A stretch of DNA of 64,000 bases, from NCBI RefSeq assembly GCF_900107235.1, contig NZ_FNPF01000018.1:27625-91624 (forward strand), written 5' to 3'. A model generated the notes under the pieces. The model saw only the letters and a list, made by a program, of their open reading frames with translations, did not search any database and was not told the origin of the DNA. Position 1 is the first letter of the stretch. Every line of letters starts with the position of its first letter. The DNA is from Citreimonas salinaria. Lineage in GTDB: Bacteria > Pseudomonadota > Alphaproteobacteria > Rhodobacterales > Rhodobacteraceae. Shown in pieces: positions 27,189-36,145 of the stretch. Both the position numbers and the translations under genes were made by a program.

Positions 27189-27625
27189 CGCGCGACCGTC
27201 AGGACGATGGCCTTCTGGAAGGCCGTGCCGTCGGGCGCGGTGGCGGCGATGTCCACCCGCCACGATCCGGGCGCAAGGTCGATGCGCGCCGCGCCGTCCA
27301 CCAGCGTCAGGTCGTGGTCGTCCTTCGCCTCGGTCGGACGGCCCACATGCACGCTGAGGTCGACCGCGGGCGCCGGGCGGCCTTCGGCGGTGGTCAGCGC
27401 CACGCTCAGGCTGCCGGCATCGTAGCTTGCCTCGGCGGTCCAGCCCAGCGCCTGCTGCGCCTCGCGCCGCGCCTGGAAGGACTGGCTGGCGACGTAGGAG
27501 TTCGGCACTTCGAGGCCGGGAAAGCTGCGCACGGCGTTGACGGCCAGCGCCGCGTTCACGGCGATGATGATGCTGAAGCCAGCGACGAAGAGCGTGGCGA
27601 CATGGCGTCCGGTCAGTTCGGTCAT
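27185..27625 (-). CDS. ccoH: cbb3 oxidase assembly protein CcoH (FixH)
   Basis: A 146-residue membrane-anchored protein of the FixH/CcoH family: TGRHV followed by a membrane helix (ATLFVAGFSIIIAVNAALAV), FPGLEVPNSYVASQSF, and a periplasmic domain ending PGSWRVDIAATAPDGTAFQK. It interacts with the cbb3 oxidase during assembly in studied species. The ATG shares one base with the ccoG stop. Confidence 0.9.
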   Translation of the reverse strand: MTELTGRHVATLFVAGFSIIIAVNAALAVNAVRSFPGLEVPNSYVASQSFQARREAQQALGWTAEASYDAGSLSVALTTAEGRPAPAVDLSVHVGRPTEAKDDHDLTLVDGAARIDLAPGSWRVDIAATAPDGTAFQKAIVLTVAR

Positions 27626-29169
27626 CAATTTTCGCTTCCGTTGAAGGTGGTGTCGACATGCGCGCGCTCGCCGCTGGTCATGTCCTGGACCCAGAACCGC
27701 ACCCTGCTCGCGGCCTCGGTGGCCATGTCGGTGCCAGGCTCGGCGGTCAGGTAGACGCGCACGCGGCTCTGGGTGTCGGCGGGGACGGGCACGACGTGGC
27801 CGGGATGGCCCTCGATCTCCATCTCGGCCTGCGCGTCGGTCTCCAGCGAGGGCGCGAGCAGGAAGGCGCGGTCGTCGCCGTGCTTGTTCAGCAGCCGCAC
27901 GTCGTAGGCGTTGCGCACGCTGCCGTCGGCCAGGGTGACGAAGGTGGGGTTGCGGATCGGCGCGACGGTCATCTCGATGTCGGGCCGGATGAACAGCGCG
28001 AACAGCAGCGCGAGCCCGACCGCCGACCAGATCGCGAAATAGGCGATGTTGCGCGGCCGGACGGCGTGGCGCCAGGCCGGGATCGGCTCGCCGCCCGCGG
28101 CCTCGCGTGGCGCGTCCGACAGCGCCACGTAGTCGATCAGCCCGCGCGGCCGGCCGGTCTTCTCCATGACCTGGTCGCAGGCGTCGATGCACAGCGCGCA
28201 GGTGATGCAGGCCATCTGCTGGCCGTCGCGGATGTCGATGCCCATCGGGCAGACGTTGACGCAGGCGTTGCAGTCGATGCAGTCGCCGGGCGGGCGGGTA
28301 TCCTCGCCCTCGGGAATCTGGCGTTTCGCGGTGGTGGTGTTGGCGACGCCCGGCATCGGGATCAGCGGCGCGCGGCCGCCGACCTGCGGGCCGGTGATGC
28401 GCAGCGACTCCGCCGCCTCGCGCCGCTTGAGGCCCTTGCCCCGCGGCTCTCCGCGCCAGTCGCGATAGGCCACGGTCAGCGTGCCCTCGTCCATCATCGC
28501 GGCCTGGATGCGCGGCCAGGGGCACATGTAGATGCAGACCTGCTCGCGCATGAAGCCGCCGAAGACGAAGGTCGTCGCGGTCAGCAGCGCGATGGTCAGG
28601 TAGGCCACCCGCGGCGCGTCGAAGGTCACCAGGTCGCGCGCCAGCGTCGGCGCGTCGGTGAAGTAGAAGACCCACGCCCCGCCCGTGGCGACCGCGATCA
28701 GCAGCCAGATGGCCCAGGTGGTCAGCTTCAGCCGCCACTTGCGCAGGCTCCAGGCTGACTGGTGCAGTCGCATCCGCGCGTTGCGGTCGCCCTGGACCCA
28801 GCGCTCGACCACCAGGAACAGGTCGGTCCATACGGTCTGCGGGCAGGCATAGCCGCACCAGACGCGGCCCAGCGCCGCGGTGAACAGGAACAGCCCCAGC
28901 CCCGCCATGATCAGCAGGCCCGCGACGAAGTAGAACTCGTGCGGCCAGATCTCGATCCAGAAGAAGTAGAAGCGCCGGTTCGCCAGGTCGACCAGCACCG
29001 CCTGGTCGGGCAGGTTCGGGCCGCGGTCCCAGCGGATCCACGGCGTGAGGTAGTAGATCGCCAGCGTGACGATCAGGATGCCCCATTTCAGCCGCCGGTA
29101 ATGGCCCGAGACGCGCCGCGGGAAAATCGGCACGCGGGCGGCGTAAAGCGCAGTCGACTGGTCAGTCAT
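27625..29169 (-). CDS. ccoG: cbb3 oxidase accessory Fe-S protein CcoG (RdxA/FixG)
   Basis: A 514-residue membrane protein with several helices in the first half, a C-G-Y-A-C-P-Q-T motif, then two [4Fe-4S] clusters (CIDCNACVNVCPMGID and CITCALCIDACD), and a C-terminal immunoglobulin-like periplasmic domain. CcoG has been tied to copper reduction during cbb3 assembly. It starts a separate unit behind an FNR box at 29226-29239. Confidence 0.94.
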   Translation of the reverse strand: MTDQSTALYAARVPIFPRRVSGHYRRLKWGILIVTLAIYYLTPWIRWDRGPNLPDQAVLVDLANRRFYFFWIEIWPHEFYFVAGLLIMAGLGLFLFTAALGRVWCGYACPQTVWTDLFLVVERWVQGDRNARMRLHQSAWSLRKWRLKLTTWAIWLLIAVATGGAWVFYFTDAPTLARDLVTFDAPRVAYLTIALLTATTFVFGGFMREQVCIYMCPWPRIQAAMMDEGTLTVAYRDWRGEPRGKGLKRREAAESLRITGPQVGGRAPLIPMPGVANTTTAKRQIPEGEDTRPPGDCIDCNACVNVCPMGIDIRDGQQMACITCALCIDACDQVMEKTGRPRGLIDYVALSDAPREAAGGEPIPAWRHAVRPRNIAYFAIWSAVGLALLFALFIRPDIEMTVAPIRNPTFVTLADGSVRNAYDVRLLNKHGDDRAFLLAPSLETDAQAEMEIEGHPGHVVPVPADTQSRVRVYLTAEPGTDMATEAASRVRFWVQDMTSGERAHVDTTFNGSEN

Positions 29170-29225
29170 CGATTCGGTCTTTCCTGTTCGCGAGGCTCTT
29201 GTCGCGCCGCAGGCATCGACGCTCC

Positions 29226-29239
29226 TTGACGTGGATCAA
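29226..29239 (-). promoter_or_regulatory. FNR-type box upstream of ccoG
   Basis: TTGACGTGGATCAA matches the TTGAC/T-N4-ATCAA consensus of FnrL in Rhodobacteraceae. Its centre is about 63 bases upstream of the ccoG ATG, in the gap after ccoP, so ccoGHIS probably has its own anaerobic promoter. Confidence 0.75.
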
Positions 29240-29337
29240 GCGCGCGGGGAAATCAGACGGAACGAGGGCGGCCCCGTCTCCAGGACCGCCCCCGCCAGAG
29301 CCCGTCGCGTGGGGTGCGAACAGGGGTGCTCCGGGCT

Positions 29338-30219
29338 CTATTCCGTGCCGTCGGCGACCGGTGCCTCGCCGCCGCCGAGCCCGTGGACATAGGCGGCGAC
29401 GGCGCGCACCTCGGCCTCGCGCAGGCGGCCGCCCCACGGGGGCATCACGCCGAACGGACCGTTGGCGATCACGTCCGTCAGCTGCTCGTCGGAATTGCCG
29501 TACAGCCAGATCGCGTCGGTCAGGTTCGGCGCGCCCATCGTGCGCTCGCCCCGCGCGTCGGCGCCGTGGCAGGCGGCGCAATTCGACTCGAACAGCGCGC
29601 CGCCGGGGCCGGCCAGCGGGTCCTGCCCGCCGGGCAGCGCCTGCACGTGGGCCACCAGCGTGGCGATCTCGTCGCGGCTCAGCATGTCGCCGAAGCCGGG
29701 CATCTGCGACCAGCGCGCCTCGGGGTCGGCCTCGTTCCGGATGCCGTGGCGCACGGTGTAGGCGATGTCCTCGATCATGCCGCCCCACAGCCATTCGTCG
29801 TCCAGCAGGTTGGGATAGCCCGGCGCACCCGCCGCGCCCGATCCGTGGCATTGCGAGCAATGCGTGCGGAACACCGCGGCCCCCGCGTTCGTGGCGAAGG
29901 CCAGCAGCGGCTCGTTGCGGTCCAGCGCCGAAAGGTCGGTGGTGACCAGGGCTTCGCGCATCTGGGCCTGGCTGGCATCCACCTCGGCGATTTCGCGGGC
30001 CACGTCGTTGCGGGCGGTCCAGCCCAGCACGCCCTCGGTGGCGCGGCTGGCCAGCGGCCAGGCCGGGTAGAGGATCACGTAGATCACCGAGAACAGGATC
30101 GTCGCGTAGAAGGTCCACAGCCACCAGCGCGGCAGCGGGTTGTTCAGTTCTTCGATGCCGTCCCACTGGTGGCCGGTGGTTTCCGTGCCGGTGACGGGGT
30201 CGATGCGGCGCTTGGTCAT
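29338..30219 (-). CDS. ccoP: cbb3 cytochrome c oxidase di-heme subunit CcoP
   Basis: A 293-residue membrane-anchored di-heme cytochrome c that passes electrons to CcoO/CcoN. The N-terminus has DGIEELNNPLPRWWLW before a membrane helix; two heme sites follow, CSQCH near residue 120 and CAACH near residue 213, each with a later methionine ligand (SQMPGF, GVMPPWG). The start overlaps the ccoQ stop (ATGA). Confidence 0.95.
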   Translation of the reverse strand: MTKRRIDPVTGTETTGHQWDGIEELNNPLPRWWLWTFYATILFSVIYVILYPAWPLASRATEGVLGWTARNDVAREIAEVDASQAQMREALVTTDLSALDRNEPLLAFATNAGAAVFRTHCSQCHGSGAAGAPGYPNLLDDEWLWGGMIEDIAYTVRHGIRNEADPEARWSQMPGFGDMLSRDEIATLVAHVQALPGGQDPLAGPGGALFESNCAACHGADARGERTMGAPNLTDAIWLYGNSDEQLTDVIANGPFGVMPPWGGRLREAEVRAVAAYVHGLGGGEAPVADGTE

Positions 30220-30449
30220 GGCTGCTTCTCCTGGAGGGGCCGGCGGGGGCTTTCGGCGCCGGGCCGGGCGGTGCCCGCGATCCGGGCCGGCTGCGCCTCG
30301 TCGTGAAAGATCGCCCGCGCCGCGTCGTCGTGCAGGGCGCGCGAGCCGGGGCGGTAGGCCCACAGGCACACGAAGACGAAGATCAGCGTCAGGGCCAGCA
30401 GCGCCCAGCTGTCGGCGAATTCGCGCAGGATGGTGTAGGTGTCTTGCAT
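30216..30449 (-). CDS. ccoQ: cbb3 oxidase small subunit CcoQ
   Basis: A 77-residue protein with one membrane helix (SWALLALTLIFVFVCLWAYRPG) preceded by YTILREFADS, which is the normal CcoQ pattern; the tail after R-P-G-S is longer and hydrophilic. It lies between ccoO and ccoP in the standard ccoNOQP order. Confidence 0.88.
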   Translation of the reverse strand: MQDTYTILREFADSWALLALTLIFVFVCLWAYRPGSRALHDDAARAIFHDEAQPARIAGTARPGAESPRRPLQEKQP

Positions 30450-30460
30450 CGCGGCCTTCC

Positions 30461-31282
30461 TCAGCGGCTGGCATCGGCCACGAAGGTCGAGAAATCGACC
30501 AGCGTGCCAAGCATTTGCAGGTAGGCGATCAGGGCATCCATCTCGGTCAGCGCCGGGTCGCCGTCGAAATTGCGCACTTGCGCGCCGGGATAGCGTTCCA
30601 GCAGGCCGGCGGTGTCGCCGTAGGGATCGACCTGGACGCGGAAATCGGCCTTCGCGCTGGCGATCATCTCGTCGGTGTAGGGAACGCCGACCATCGCGTG
30701 CGTCTCGAGCAGCTCGTCGATGTGTTCGCCGTCGATGCGCGCGCGCGCGAGGTAGTCGTATTTCGGCATCACGCTTTCGGGCACAACGGTCTGCGGATCG
30801 GCGAAGTGGTCCACGTGCCATTCGTCCGAATACCGCCCGCCGACGCGCGCCAGGTCGGGCCCGGTGCGCTTCGACCCCCACTGGAACGGGTGGTCGTACA
30901 TCGATTCCGCCGCAAGGCTGTAATGCCCGTAGCGCTCGACCTCGTCGCGCATCGGCCGGATCATCTGGCTGTGGCAGACATAGCAGCCCTCGCGCACGTA
31001 GATGTCGCGGCCCGCCAGCTCCAGCGGCGAGTACGGGCGCATGCCCTCCACTTCCTCGATCGTGTTCTCGAGCCAGAACAGCGGCGCGATCTCGACGATG
31101 CCGCCGATGCTGACCACCAGGAACGAGGCGACCAGAAGCAGCGTCGCGTTGCGCTCCAGCACGCCGTGCTTGTCGATCAGCCTGGTGTGGTGCGGCAATT
31201 CGTTCGGGATGCCGTCACCGCCAAGCTGCGTGACCTTGGGGTCCCTGTCGGCCGGAGGGATCTTGTCGTTGTCTCTTGTCAT
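30461..31282 (-). CDS. ccoO: cbb3 cytochrome c oxidase mono-heme subunit CcoO
   Basis: A 273-residue membrane-anchored mono-heme cytochrome c. One membrane helix ([18 protein letters not shown]) is followed by the heme site CYVCH at residues 100-104 and the conserved [18 protein letters not shown]. The ATG at 31282 lies four bases after the ccoN stop; an in-frame extension into ccoN is a shadow. Confidence 0.95.
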   Translation of the reverse strand: MTRDNDKIPPADRDPKVTQLGGDGIPNELPHHTRLIDKHGVLERNATLLLVASFLVVSIGGIVEIAPLFWLENTIEEVEGMRPYSPLELAGRDIYVREGCYVCHSQMIRPMRDEVERYGHYSLAAESMYDHPFQWGSKRTGPDLARVGGRYSDEWHVDHFADPQTVVPESVMPKYDYLARARIDGEHIDELLETHAMVGVPYTDEMIASAKADFRVQVDPYGDTAGLLERYPGAQVRNFDGDPALTEMDALIAYLQMLGTLVDFSTFVADASR

Positions 31283-31286
31283 CTTC

Positions 31287-32882
31287 TCACTCCGCGGGAA
31301 CGGTGGCGGTTGTGGCGCTGGATTGCGGCGCACGGATGGTCATCCACATGTTCCAGACCATCACCAGCGCGCCGGCCAGGTAGAGGACGCCGCCCAGGCC
31401 ACGGACCACGTACATCGGGAACTTTGCGGCGACGGTGTCGGCGAACGAGTTGACCAGGAAGCCGTTGTCGTCGACCTCGCGCCACATCAGGCCCTCCATG
31501 ATGCCGGTCACCCACATCGAGGCCGCGTAGAGGACGATTCCCAGCGTCGCGAGCCAGAAGTGCAGGTTGATCGCCGCCATCGAGTGCATCTGCTTCTGCC
31601 CCCACAGCTTGGGCGTCAGGAAGTAGAGGCAGGCGAAGGTGATCAGCCCGTTCCAGCCCAGCGCACCGGAATGCACGTGACCGATGGTCCAGTCGGTGTA
31701 GTGGCTCAGAGAGTTGACCGCCCGGATAGACATCATCGGGCCTTCGAAGGTCGACATGCCGTAGAAGGCGAGCGAGGCCACGAACATGCGGATGATCGGG
31801 TCGGTGCGGATCTTGTCCCACGCGCCTTCCAGCGTCATCAGGCCGTTGATCATGCCGCCCCAGCTGGGCATCCACAGCATGACCGAGAACACCATCCCCA
31901 GCGTCGCCGCCCATTCGGGCAGGGCGGTGTAGTGCAGGTGGTGCGGACCGGCCCAGATATACAGGAAGATCAGCGCCCAGAAGTGGATGATCGACAGCTT
32001 GTAGCTGTAGATCGGCCGCCCGGCCTGCTTGGGGACGAAGTAGTACATCATCCCCAGGAAACCCGCCGTCAGGAAGAAGCCGACCGCGTTGTGGCCGTAC
32101 CACCACTGGGTCATCGCGTCCTGCACGCCGGCGAAGACCTGCACCGACTTGCTGCCCCAGATGCTGACCGGGATCGACAGGTTGTTGACCACGTGCAGCA
32201 TGGCGACGGTCACGATGAACGCCAGGTAGAACCAGTTGGCGACGTAGATGTGCCGCTCGCGCCGCTTGAAGATCGTGCCCATGAAGACGGCCAGGTAGAC
32301 CAGCCAGATGATGGTCAGCCAGATGTCGACGTACCATTCGGGCTCGGCGTATTCCTTGGACTGGGTCGAGCCCAGCAGGTAGCCGGTCGCCGCCAGCACG
32401 ATGAACAGCTGATAGCCCCAGAACACGAACCACGCGGCGTTGCCGCCCCACAGCCGCGCGGCGCTGGTGCGCTGGACCACGTAGAACGACGTGGCGATCA
32501 GCGCGTTGCCGCCGAAGGCGAAGATCACCGCGCTGGTGTGCAGCGGGCGCAGGCGGCCGAAGTTCGCGAAGCCCTCGGACCAATCGAAGTTCAGCTCCGG
32601 AAAGGCCAGCTGGAACGCGATGAACGTCCCCACCAGGAACCCGGCGATGCCCCAGAAGGCCGTGGCGATGACGCCGGCGCGGATCGGGCCGTCCATGTAG
32701 GCGGTCTCGGCGTGGACGGGGCGGGCGTCGCCCGTGCGGCCGACCTCCCACAGGAACAGGCCGCCAGCCATCAGCATGACGATCACCGCGTGGGTCGAAT
32801 AGGCCAGGTCGCGCCCCCAATCCGCCGCGATGGCGGCGAACAGCGCGATCAGCGCCAGAACGGCGAGCTTCAGGTACTCCAT
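31287..32882 (-). CDS. ccoN: cbb3 cytochrome c oxidase catalytic subunit CcoN
   Basis: The 531-residue heme-copper catalytic subunit, which reduces oxygen at low concentration. It has about twelve to fourteen membrane helices. The conserved histidine-bearing segments include [47 protein letters not shown] (copper ligands) and [12 protein letters not shown]. The ATG at 32882 has AGGAG ten bases upstream. It begins the ccoNOQP operon behind an FNR box. Confidence 0.96.
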   Translation of the reverse strand: MEYLKLAVLALIALFAAIAADWGRDLAYSTHAVIVMLMAGGLFLWEVGRTGDARPVHAETAYMDGPIRAGVIATAFWGIAGFLVGTFIAFQLAFPELNFDWSEGFANFGRLRPLHTSAVIFAFGGNALIATSFYVVQRTSAARLWGGNAAWFVFWGYQLFIVLAATGYLLGSTQSKEYAEPEWYVDIWLTIIWLVYLAVFMGTIFKRRERHIYVANWFYLAFIVTVAMLHVVNNLSIPVSIWGSKSVQVFAGVQDAMTQWWYGHNAVGFFLTAGFLGMMYYFVPKQAGRPIYSYKLSIIHFWALIFLYIWAGPHHLHYTALPEWAATLGMVFSVMLWMPSWGGMINGLMTLEGAWDKIRTDPIIRMFVASLAFYGMSTFEGPMMSIRAVNSLSHYTDWTIGHVHSGALGWNGLITFACLYFLTPKLWGQKQMHSMAAINLHFWLATLGIVLYAASMWVTGIMEGLMWREVDDNGFLVNSFADTVAAKFPMYVVRGLGGVLYLAGALVMVWNMWMTIRAPQSSATTATVPAE

Positions 32883-32954
32883 GACATCTCCTGCGAATCC
32901 AGCCTCCGGACGGCAAAGGCGCCGACCCCATCCCACGCGGCGGGCGGCGCGGCC

Positions 32955-32968
32955 TTGACATGGATCAA
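32955..32968 (-). promoter_or_regulatory. FNR-type box upstream of ccoN
   Basis: TTGACATGGATCAA matches the FnrL consensus. It is centred about 79 bases before the ccoN start in the 221-base gap shared with the divergent universal stress gene; a second box for that gene lies 75 bases away. Confidence 0.78.
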
Positions 32969-33029
32969 CCGGCGCGGGGATCGTGGCGGGACCGGCCCGC
33001 GCGGCCTCGATGCCGTCCGCTCGGGGCAT

Positions 33030-33043
33030 TTGATCCCGATCAA
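33030..33043 (+). promoter_or_regulatory. FNR-type box upstream of universal stress gene
   Basis: TTGATCCCGATCAA, a perfect TTGAT-N4-ATCAA palindrome, centred about 67 bases before the start of the gene at 33104. Each of the two divergent genes therefore seems to have its own FNR site. Confidence 0.75.
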
Positions 33044-33103
33044 GGCGGAGCGACCCGCGCGGACGCAGAGTCGGGCCAAGCTTGCGCACCCAAGGAGACC
33101 GCA

Positions 33104-33907
33104 ATGTCCTACAGAACGCTTTCCACGATCTCGATGGATGGCAGCCCCGATGCCGTGGAGGCCGCGATCGCGTGCGCCCGGCTCTGGTCGGCCCACCTGG
33201 ACGTGACCTGCACGGCCCAGTGCCGGATCGAGCCGGGGATCATGTTCGCCCCCGAAGTGGGCGTGGTCGACGAGGCGATGGTGCACGAAGCGATGGAAAC
33301 GCTGGAAGCCGCCGAGGAACGGATGCGGCAACGCCTGGCGGGGGAATCCTTCGGCTGGTCGGTGCGGACCGATGTCATCCGCAGCATCGACACGTTGCGC
33401 CGGATCGCGTCCGACCAGCGCTACTCGGACCTGGTCGTGCTGTCCGCGCCCGGCGAGGACCCCGCCGCGCAGGAGATGCTGGAAACGGTGCTGCACAACA
33501 CCCGCGTGCCGGTGCTGGTCGTGCCCGAGGGGGTCGAGCCGCGCTTCGACCGGATCGTGGTAGCCTGGGACGAAAGCGACGTGGCGCTGGCCGCCGCCCG
33601 CGCCGCCCTGCCGCTGCTGACGCGCGCCGGCAGCGTCGGCATCGTCACCGTCGACCCCGAGCGCGACACCTCGGGCCACGACCTGGCGGTGATGCTGGAC
33701 CGCGCCGGGATCACGGCGCCCGTCACCGCCGTGGCCAGCAGCGGGCGCGGAATCCCGAAAGCCTTGGCGGCCCATGCGCGCGACGTCGACGCGCAGCTGG
33801 TCGTCATGGGTGCCTACGGCCACCGCCGGTTGCGCGACATGATCCTGGGCGGCGTCAGCCGCACCATGCTGCGCGACACGGCCGTGCCCCTGCTGGTCGC
33901 CCGCTGA
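33104..33907 (+). CDS. Universal stress protein, tandem UspA domains
   Basis: A 267-residue protein with two UspA-like domains. The second is complete, with [13 protein letters not shown] near residue 155 and the nucleotide-binding end motif [18 protein letters not shown] before PLLVAR; the first is more diverged (VVLSAPG, then VPVLVVPEG). The ATG follows AAGGAG. The FNR box and the position between ccoN and fnrL suggest use under low oxygen. The exact function is unknown. Confidence 0.9.
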   Translation: MSYRTLSTISMDGSPDAVEAAIACARLWSAHLDVTCTAQCRIEPGIMFAPEVGVVDEAMVHEAMETLEAAEERMRQRLAGESFGWSVRTDVIRSIDTLRRIASDQRYSDLVVLSAPGEDPAAQEMLETVLHNTRVPVLVVPEGVEPRFDRIVVAWDESDVALAAARAALPLLTRAGSVGIVTVDPERDTSGHDLAVMLDRAGITAPVTAVASSGRGIPKALAAHARDVDAQLVVMGAYGHRRLRDMILGGVSRTMLRDTAVPLLVAR

Positions 33908-33910
33908 GGG

Positions 33911-34645
33911 TCAGACGATCAGGCCGCCATCGCCGTCATCCCCGGCTTCCAGCGCCAGCGCGCCGAAGTCGGGGATGCGGATGTCGCGGTTGGACGTCAT
34001 CTCGATCAGGCCGTCCTTGCGCAGGGCGGTCATCTGCCGGCTGGTGGTCTCGATCGTCAGGCCCAGGTGGTCGGCGATCGCCTCGCGTGACAGCGGCAGG
34101 CGCATCGTCACCGCGCCGGCCAGCGCGTCGCCAGCGGCGGCCTGGCGCCGCGCCAGGCTGATCAGGAAGGTCGCCACCTTCTCGCGCGCGGTCATCCGGC
34201 CCAGCACCACGGCCCAGTCGCGCGCGGCGTCCAGCTCGTCCAGCGTCATCTTCAGCAGGCGGCTGGCCACGTGCGGCGTCTTGCGCAGCAGGTCCTCGAA
34301 GGCGCGCCGCTCGAACCGGCACAGGGTCACCTCGCTCAGCGCCTCGACGTCGAAGGCCGCGCGCGCGCGGCCGGGGCGGCCGATGTAATCCGACGGCAGA
34401 AGCAGCCCGACGGTCTGCCGCCGCCCGTCCTCCAGCGTGCGCGACATCGTCGCACAGCCCGTCACGATGGACGAAAAATGCGTCAGCGACTCGCCGGCGG
34501 ACGCCAGCGGCGCGCCGGCGGGAATCGTGCGATAGGACTTGATCGACGACAGCATCTCGAGTTCGTCGCTGTCGCATTCGGCGCAGACCGCGCTGTGGCG
34601 GATCGGACAGGAGGCGCAGGGCACCACGGGGGTCAGCTTTGACAT
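33911..34645 (-). CDS. fnrL: Oxygen-sensing regulator FnrL
   Basis: A 244-residue Crp/Fnr regulator that binds DNA when its [4Fe-4S] cluster is intact under low oxygen. Cluster cysteines fit C10, C13, C21 and C109 (the last in EALSEVTLCRF, the counterpart of C122 in E. coli FNR); C24 and C64 are extra. The effector domain is followed by a helix-turn-helix with LSREAIADHLGLTIETTSRQM. It very likely reads the TTGAT/C-N4-ATCAA boxes of this window, including the one 22 bases upstream of its own start, so it may control itself and the divergent hemN. Confidence 0.93.
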   Translation of the reverse strand: MSKLTPVVPCASCPIRHSAVCAECDSDELEMLSSIKSYRTIPAGAPLASAGESLTHFSSIVTGCATMSRTLEDGRRQTVGLLLPSDYIGRPGRARAAFDVEALSEVTLCRFERRAFEDLLRKTPHVASRLLKMTLDELDAARDWAVVLGRMTAREKVATFLISLARRQAAAGDALAGAVTMRLPLSREAIADHLGLTIETTSRQMTALRKDGLIEMTSNRDIRIPDFGALALEAGDDGDGGLIV

Positions 34646-34666
34646 GGCCTTTATTTACCGCTCCAT

Positions 34667-34680
34667 TTGATCCGGATCAA
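34667..34680. promoter_or_regulatory. FNR-type box between fnrL and hemN
   Basis: TTGATCCGGATCAA, a perfect palindrome, lies between the divergent fnrL (start 34645) and hemN-like gene (start 34715). Its first base is also the TTG of an upstream in-frame start for hemN, which I rejected for that reason. Confidence 0.78.
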
Positions 34681-34714
34681 TGTGCACGACGTGGGGTTAC
34701 GCGACTTTCGCGGA

Positions 34715-36058
34715 ATGAACCACGATCCCCTCCGCCAGGCGCTGCTGACCGCCCGCGTACCCCGCTACACCAGCTATCCGCCCGCCGACCGCTTCACCGA
34801 CGCGGTCGGCGCCACCGAAAAGACCGCGTGGCTGGGCGCGGTCGCGCCGGGCAGCGCGGTCTCGCTTTACGTCCATGTGCCCTTCTGCCGACGGTTGTGC
34901 TGGTTCTGCGCCTGCCGCACGCAGGGGACGCGCAGCGATGCGCCGCTGGACCGCTACCTCGAGCACCTCGCGCAGGAAATCGCGCTGACGCGGCGCGTCA
35001 TGCCGGAATCGGTCCTCGTCTCGGGGGTGAATCTGGGGGGCGGGACGCCGACGCTGCTGTCGCCCGACCGGATCGACCGCCTGGGCGGGCTGATCGCGGG
35101 CGCCTTCGACATCGGCGGCGCCGAGATCAGCGCCGAGATCGACCCCACCGATTGCGACGAGGCGCGCATCGACGCGCTGGTGGCCCTTGGGCTGAGCCGC
35201 GCCTCGGTCGGCGTGCAGGACTTCGACCCGCAGGTTCAGGCCGCGATCGGCCGGACGCAATCGGTGGCGGCGACGCGCGACACGGTCCACGCGCTTCGGC
35301 GGCGCGGCATCGGCAGCGTGAACATCGACCTGCTCTACGGGCTGCCGCACCAGGACCCCGCGCGCCTGGGCCGCACGATCGAGAGTGTGCTGGCCCTGTC
35401 GCCCAACCGCATCGCGCTTTACGGCTATGCCCACGTGCCCTGGATCGCCCGCCGCCAGAGGCTGATCCCCGAAGACGCGCTGCCCTCGCCCGAAGCGCGC
35501 CTCGCGCTGGCGGAACTGGGCCGGGCCCGTCTGATCGACGCGGGCTACGTCGCGGTCGGAATCGATCATTTCGCGCGCCCGCACGACGCGCTGGCGCAGG
35601 CCGCGCGGAGCGGCGTGCTGCGGCGCGCTTTCCAGGGCTACACCCTCGACGGGGCGGAAACGCTGGTCGGTTTCGGCCCCTCGGCGATCTCGCGCTTCGT
35701 CCAGGGCTACGTGCAGAACCCCGCGTCCACCGAAGCCTGGCAACGCAGCGTGGGCGCCGGTGGCATCGCGGCCGCTCGCGGCGTCGTCCTGACCGACCGC
35801 GACCGTGTCCTGGCGACGGTGGTGGAACGCCTGATGTGCGACGGCGCGGTCGATCTCGCGCAGCTCGGCGCGGCGCCCGGGTCCGATCTCGTCGCGGCCG
35901 CCGGCGCCGCGCTCGAACGCTATCCGGGCGCCGGGACCTTCGATGGGGCGGTTCTTCGACTGTCCGACCGCCGTGCCGCCCGCCTCGTCGCGCACGCGAT
36001 CGAGACCGCGGTGACGGGCGCCTCTACCCCCGTGTCCCGCTACAGCCTGGCCAGCTGA
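34715..36058 (+). CDS. hemN: Oxygen-independent coproporphyrinogen III oxidase, HemN family (copy 1)
   Basis: Radical-SAM enzyme of heme synthesis that works without oxygen. The 447-residue protein has VPRYTSYPPADRF at the N-terminus, the cluster motif CRRLCWFCAC (C-x3-C-x2-C plus the fourth HemN cysteine), LGGGTPTLLS for SAM, and GVQDFDPQVQAAIGR. Both length and motifs fit true HemN rather than the HemW look-alike. The ATG at 34715 has only a weak ribosome site; a GTG at 34691 in frame is possible. It shares a 69-base control region with fnrL, and a second HemN gene lies at 56770. Confidence 0.92.
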   Translation: MNHDPLRQALLTARVPRYTSYPPADRFTDAVGATEKTAWLGAVAPGSAVSLYVHVPFCRRLCWFCACRTQGTRSDAPLDRYLEHLAQEIALTRRVMPESVLVSGVNLGGGTPTLLSPDRIDRLGGLIAGAFDIGGAEISAEIDPTDCDEARIDALVALGLSRASVGVQDFDPQVQAAIGRTQSVAATRDTVHALRRRGIGSVNIDLLYGLPHQDPARLGRTIESVLALSPNRIALYGYAHVPWIARRQRLIPEDALPSPEARLALAELGRARLIDAGYVAVGIDHFARPHDALAQAARSGVLRRAFQGYTLDGAETLVGFGPSAISRFVQGYVQNPASTEAWQRSVGAGGIAAARGVVLTDRDRVLATVVERLMCDGAVDLAQLGAAPGSDLVAAAGAALERYPGAGTFDGAVLRLSDRRAARLVAHAIETAVTGASTPVSRYSLAS

Positions 36059-36145
36059 AGGCGGTTGGTTTGGCGCGGCCCCGCGCGGGGTGGGTGCGGG
36101 ACCGTTTCTTAACGGTTCGTGAATCCGTCTCCGTAACCCGTTGAT

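Noticed and set aside
29250..29300. Hairpin GGGCGG...CCGCCC after ccoP as terminator
   Set aside because: The arms are only six to seven bases with a long loop and no T-run, so random occurrence in GC-rich DNA is likely.
31002..33206. Open frame of 734 codons on the plus strand across ccoO and ccoN
   Set aside because: It reads as polar repeats without any domain and covers two certain genes on the other strand.
34667..34714. TTG at 34667 as start of hemN
   Set aside because: The TTG is the first half-site of a perfect FNR palindrome and has no ribosome site.
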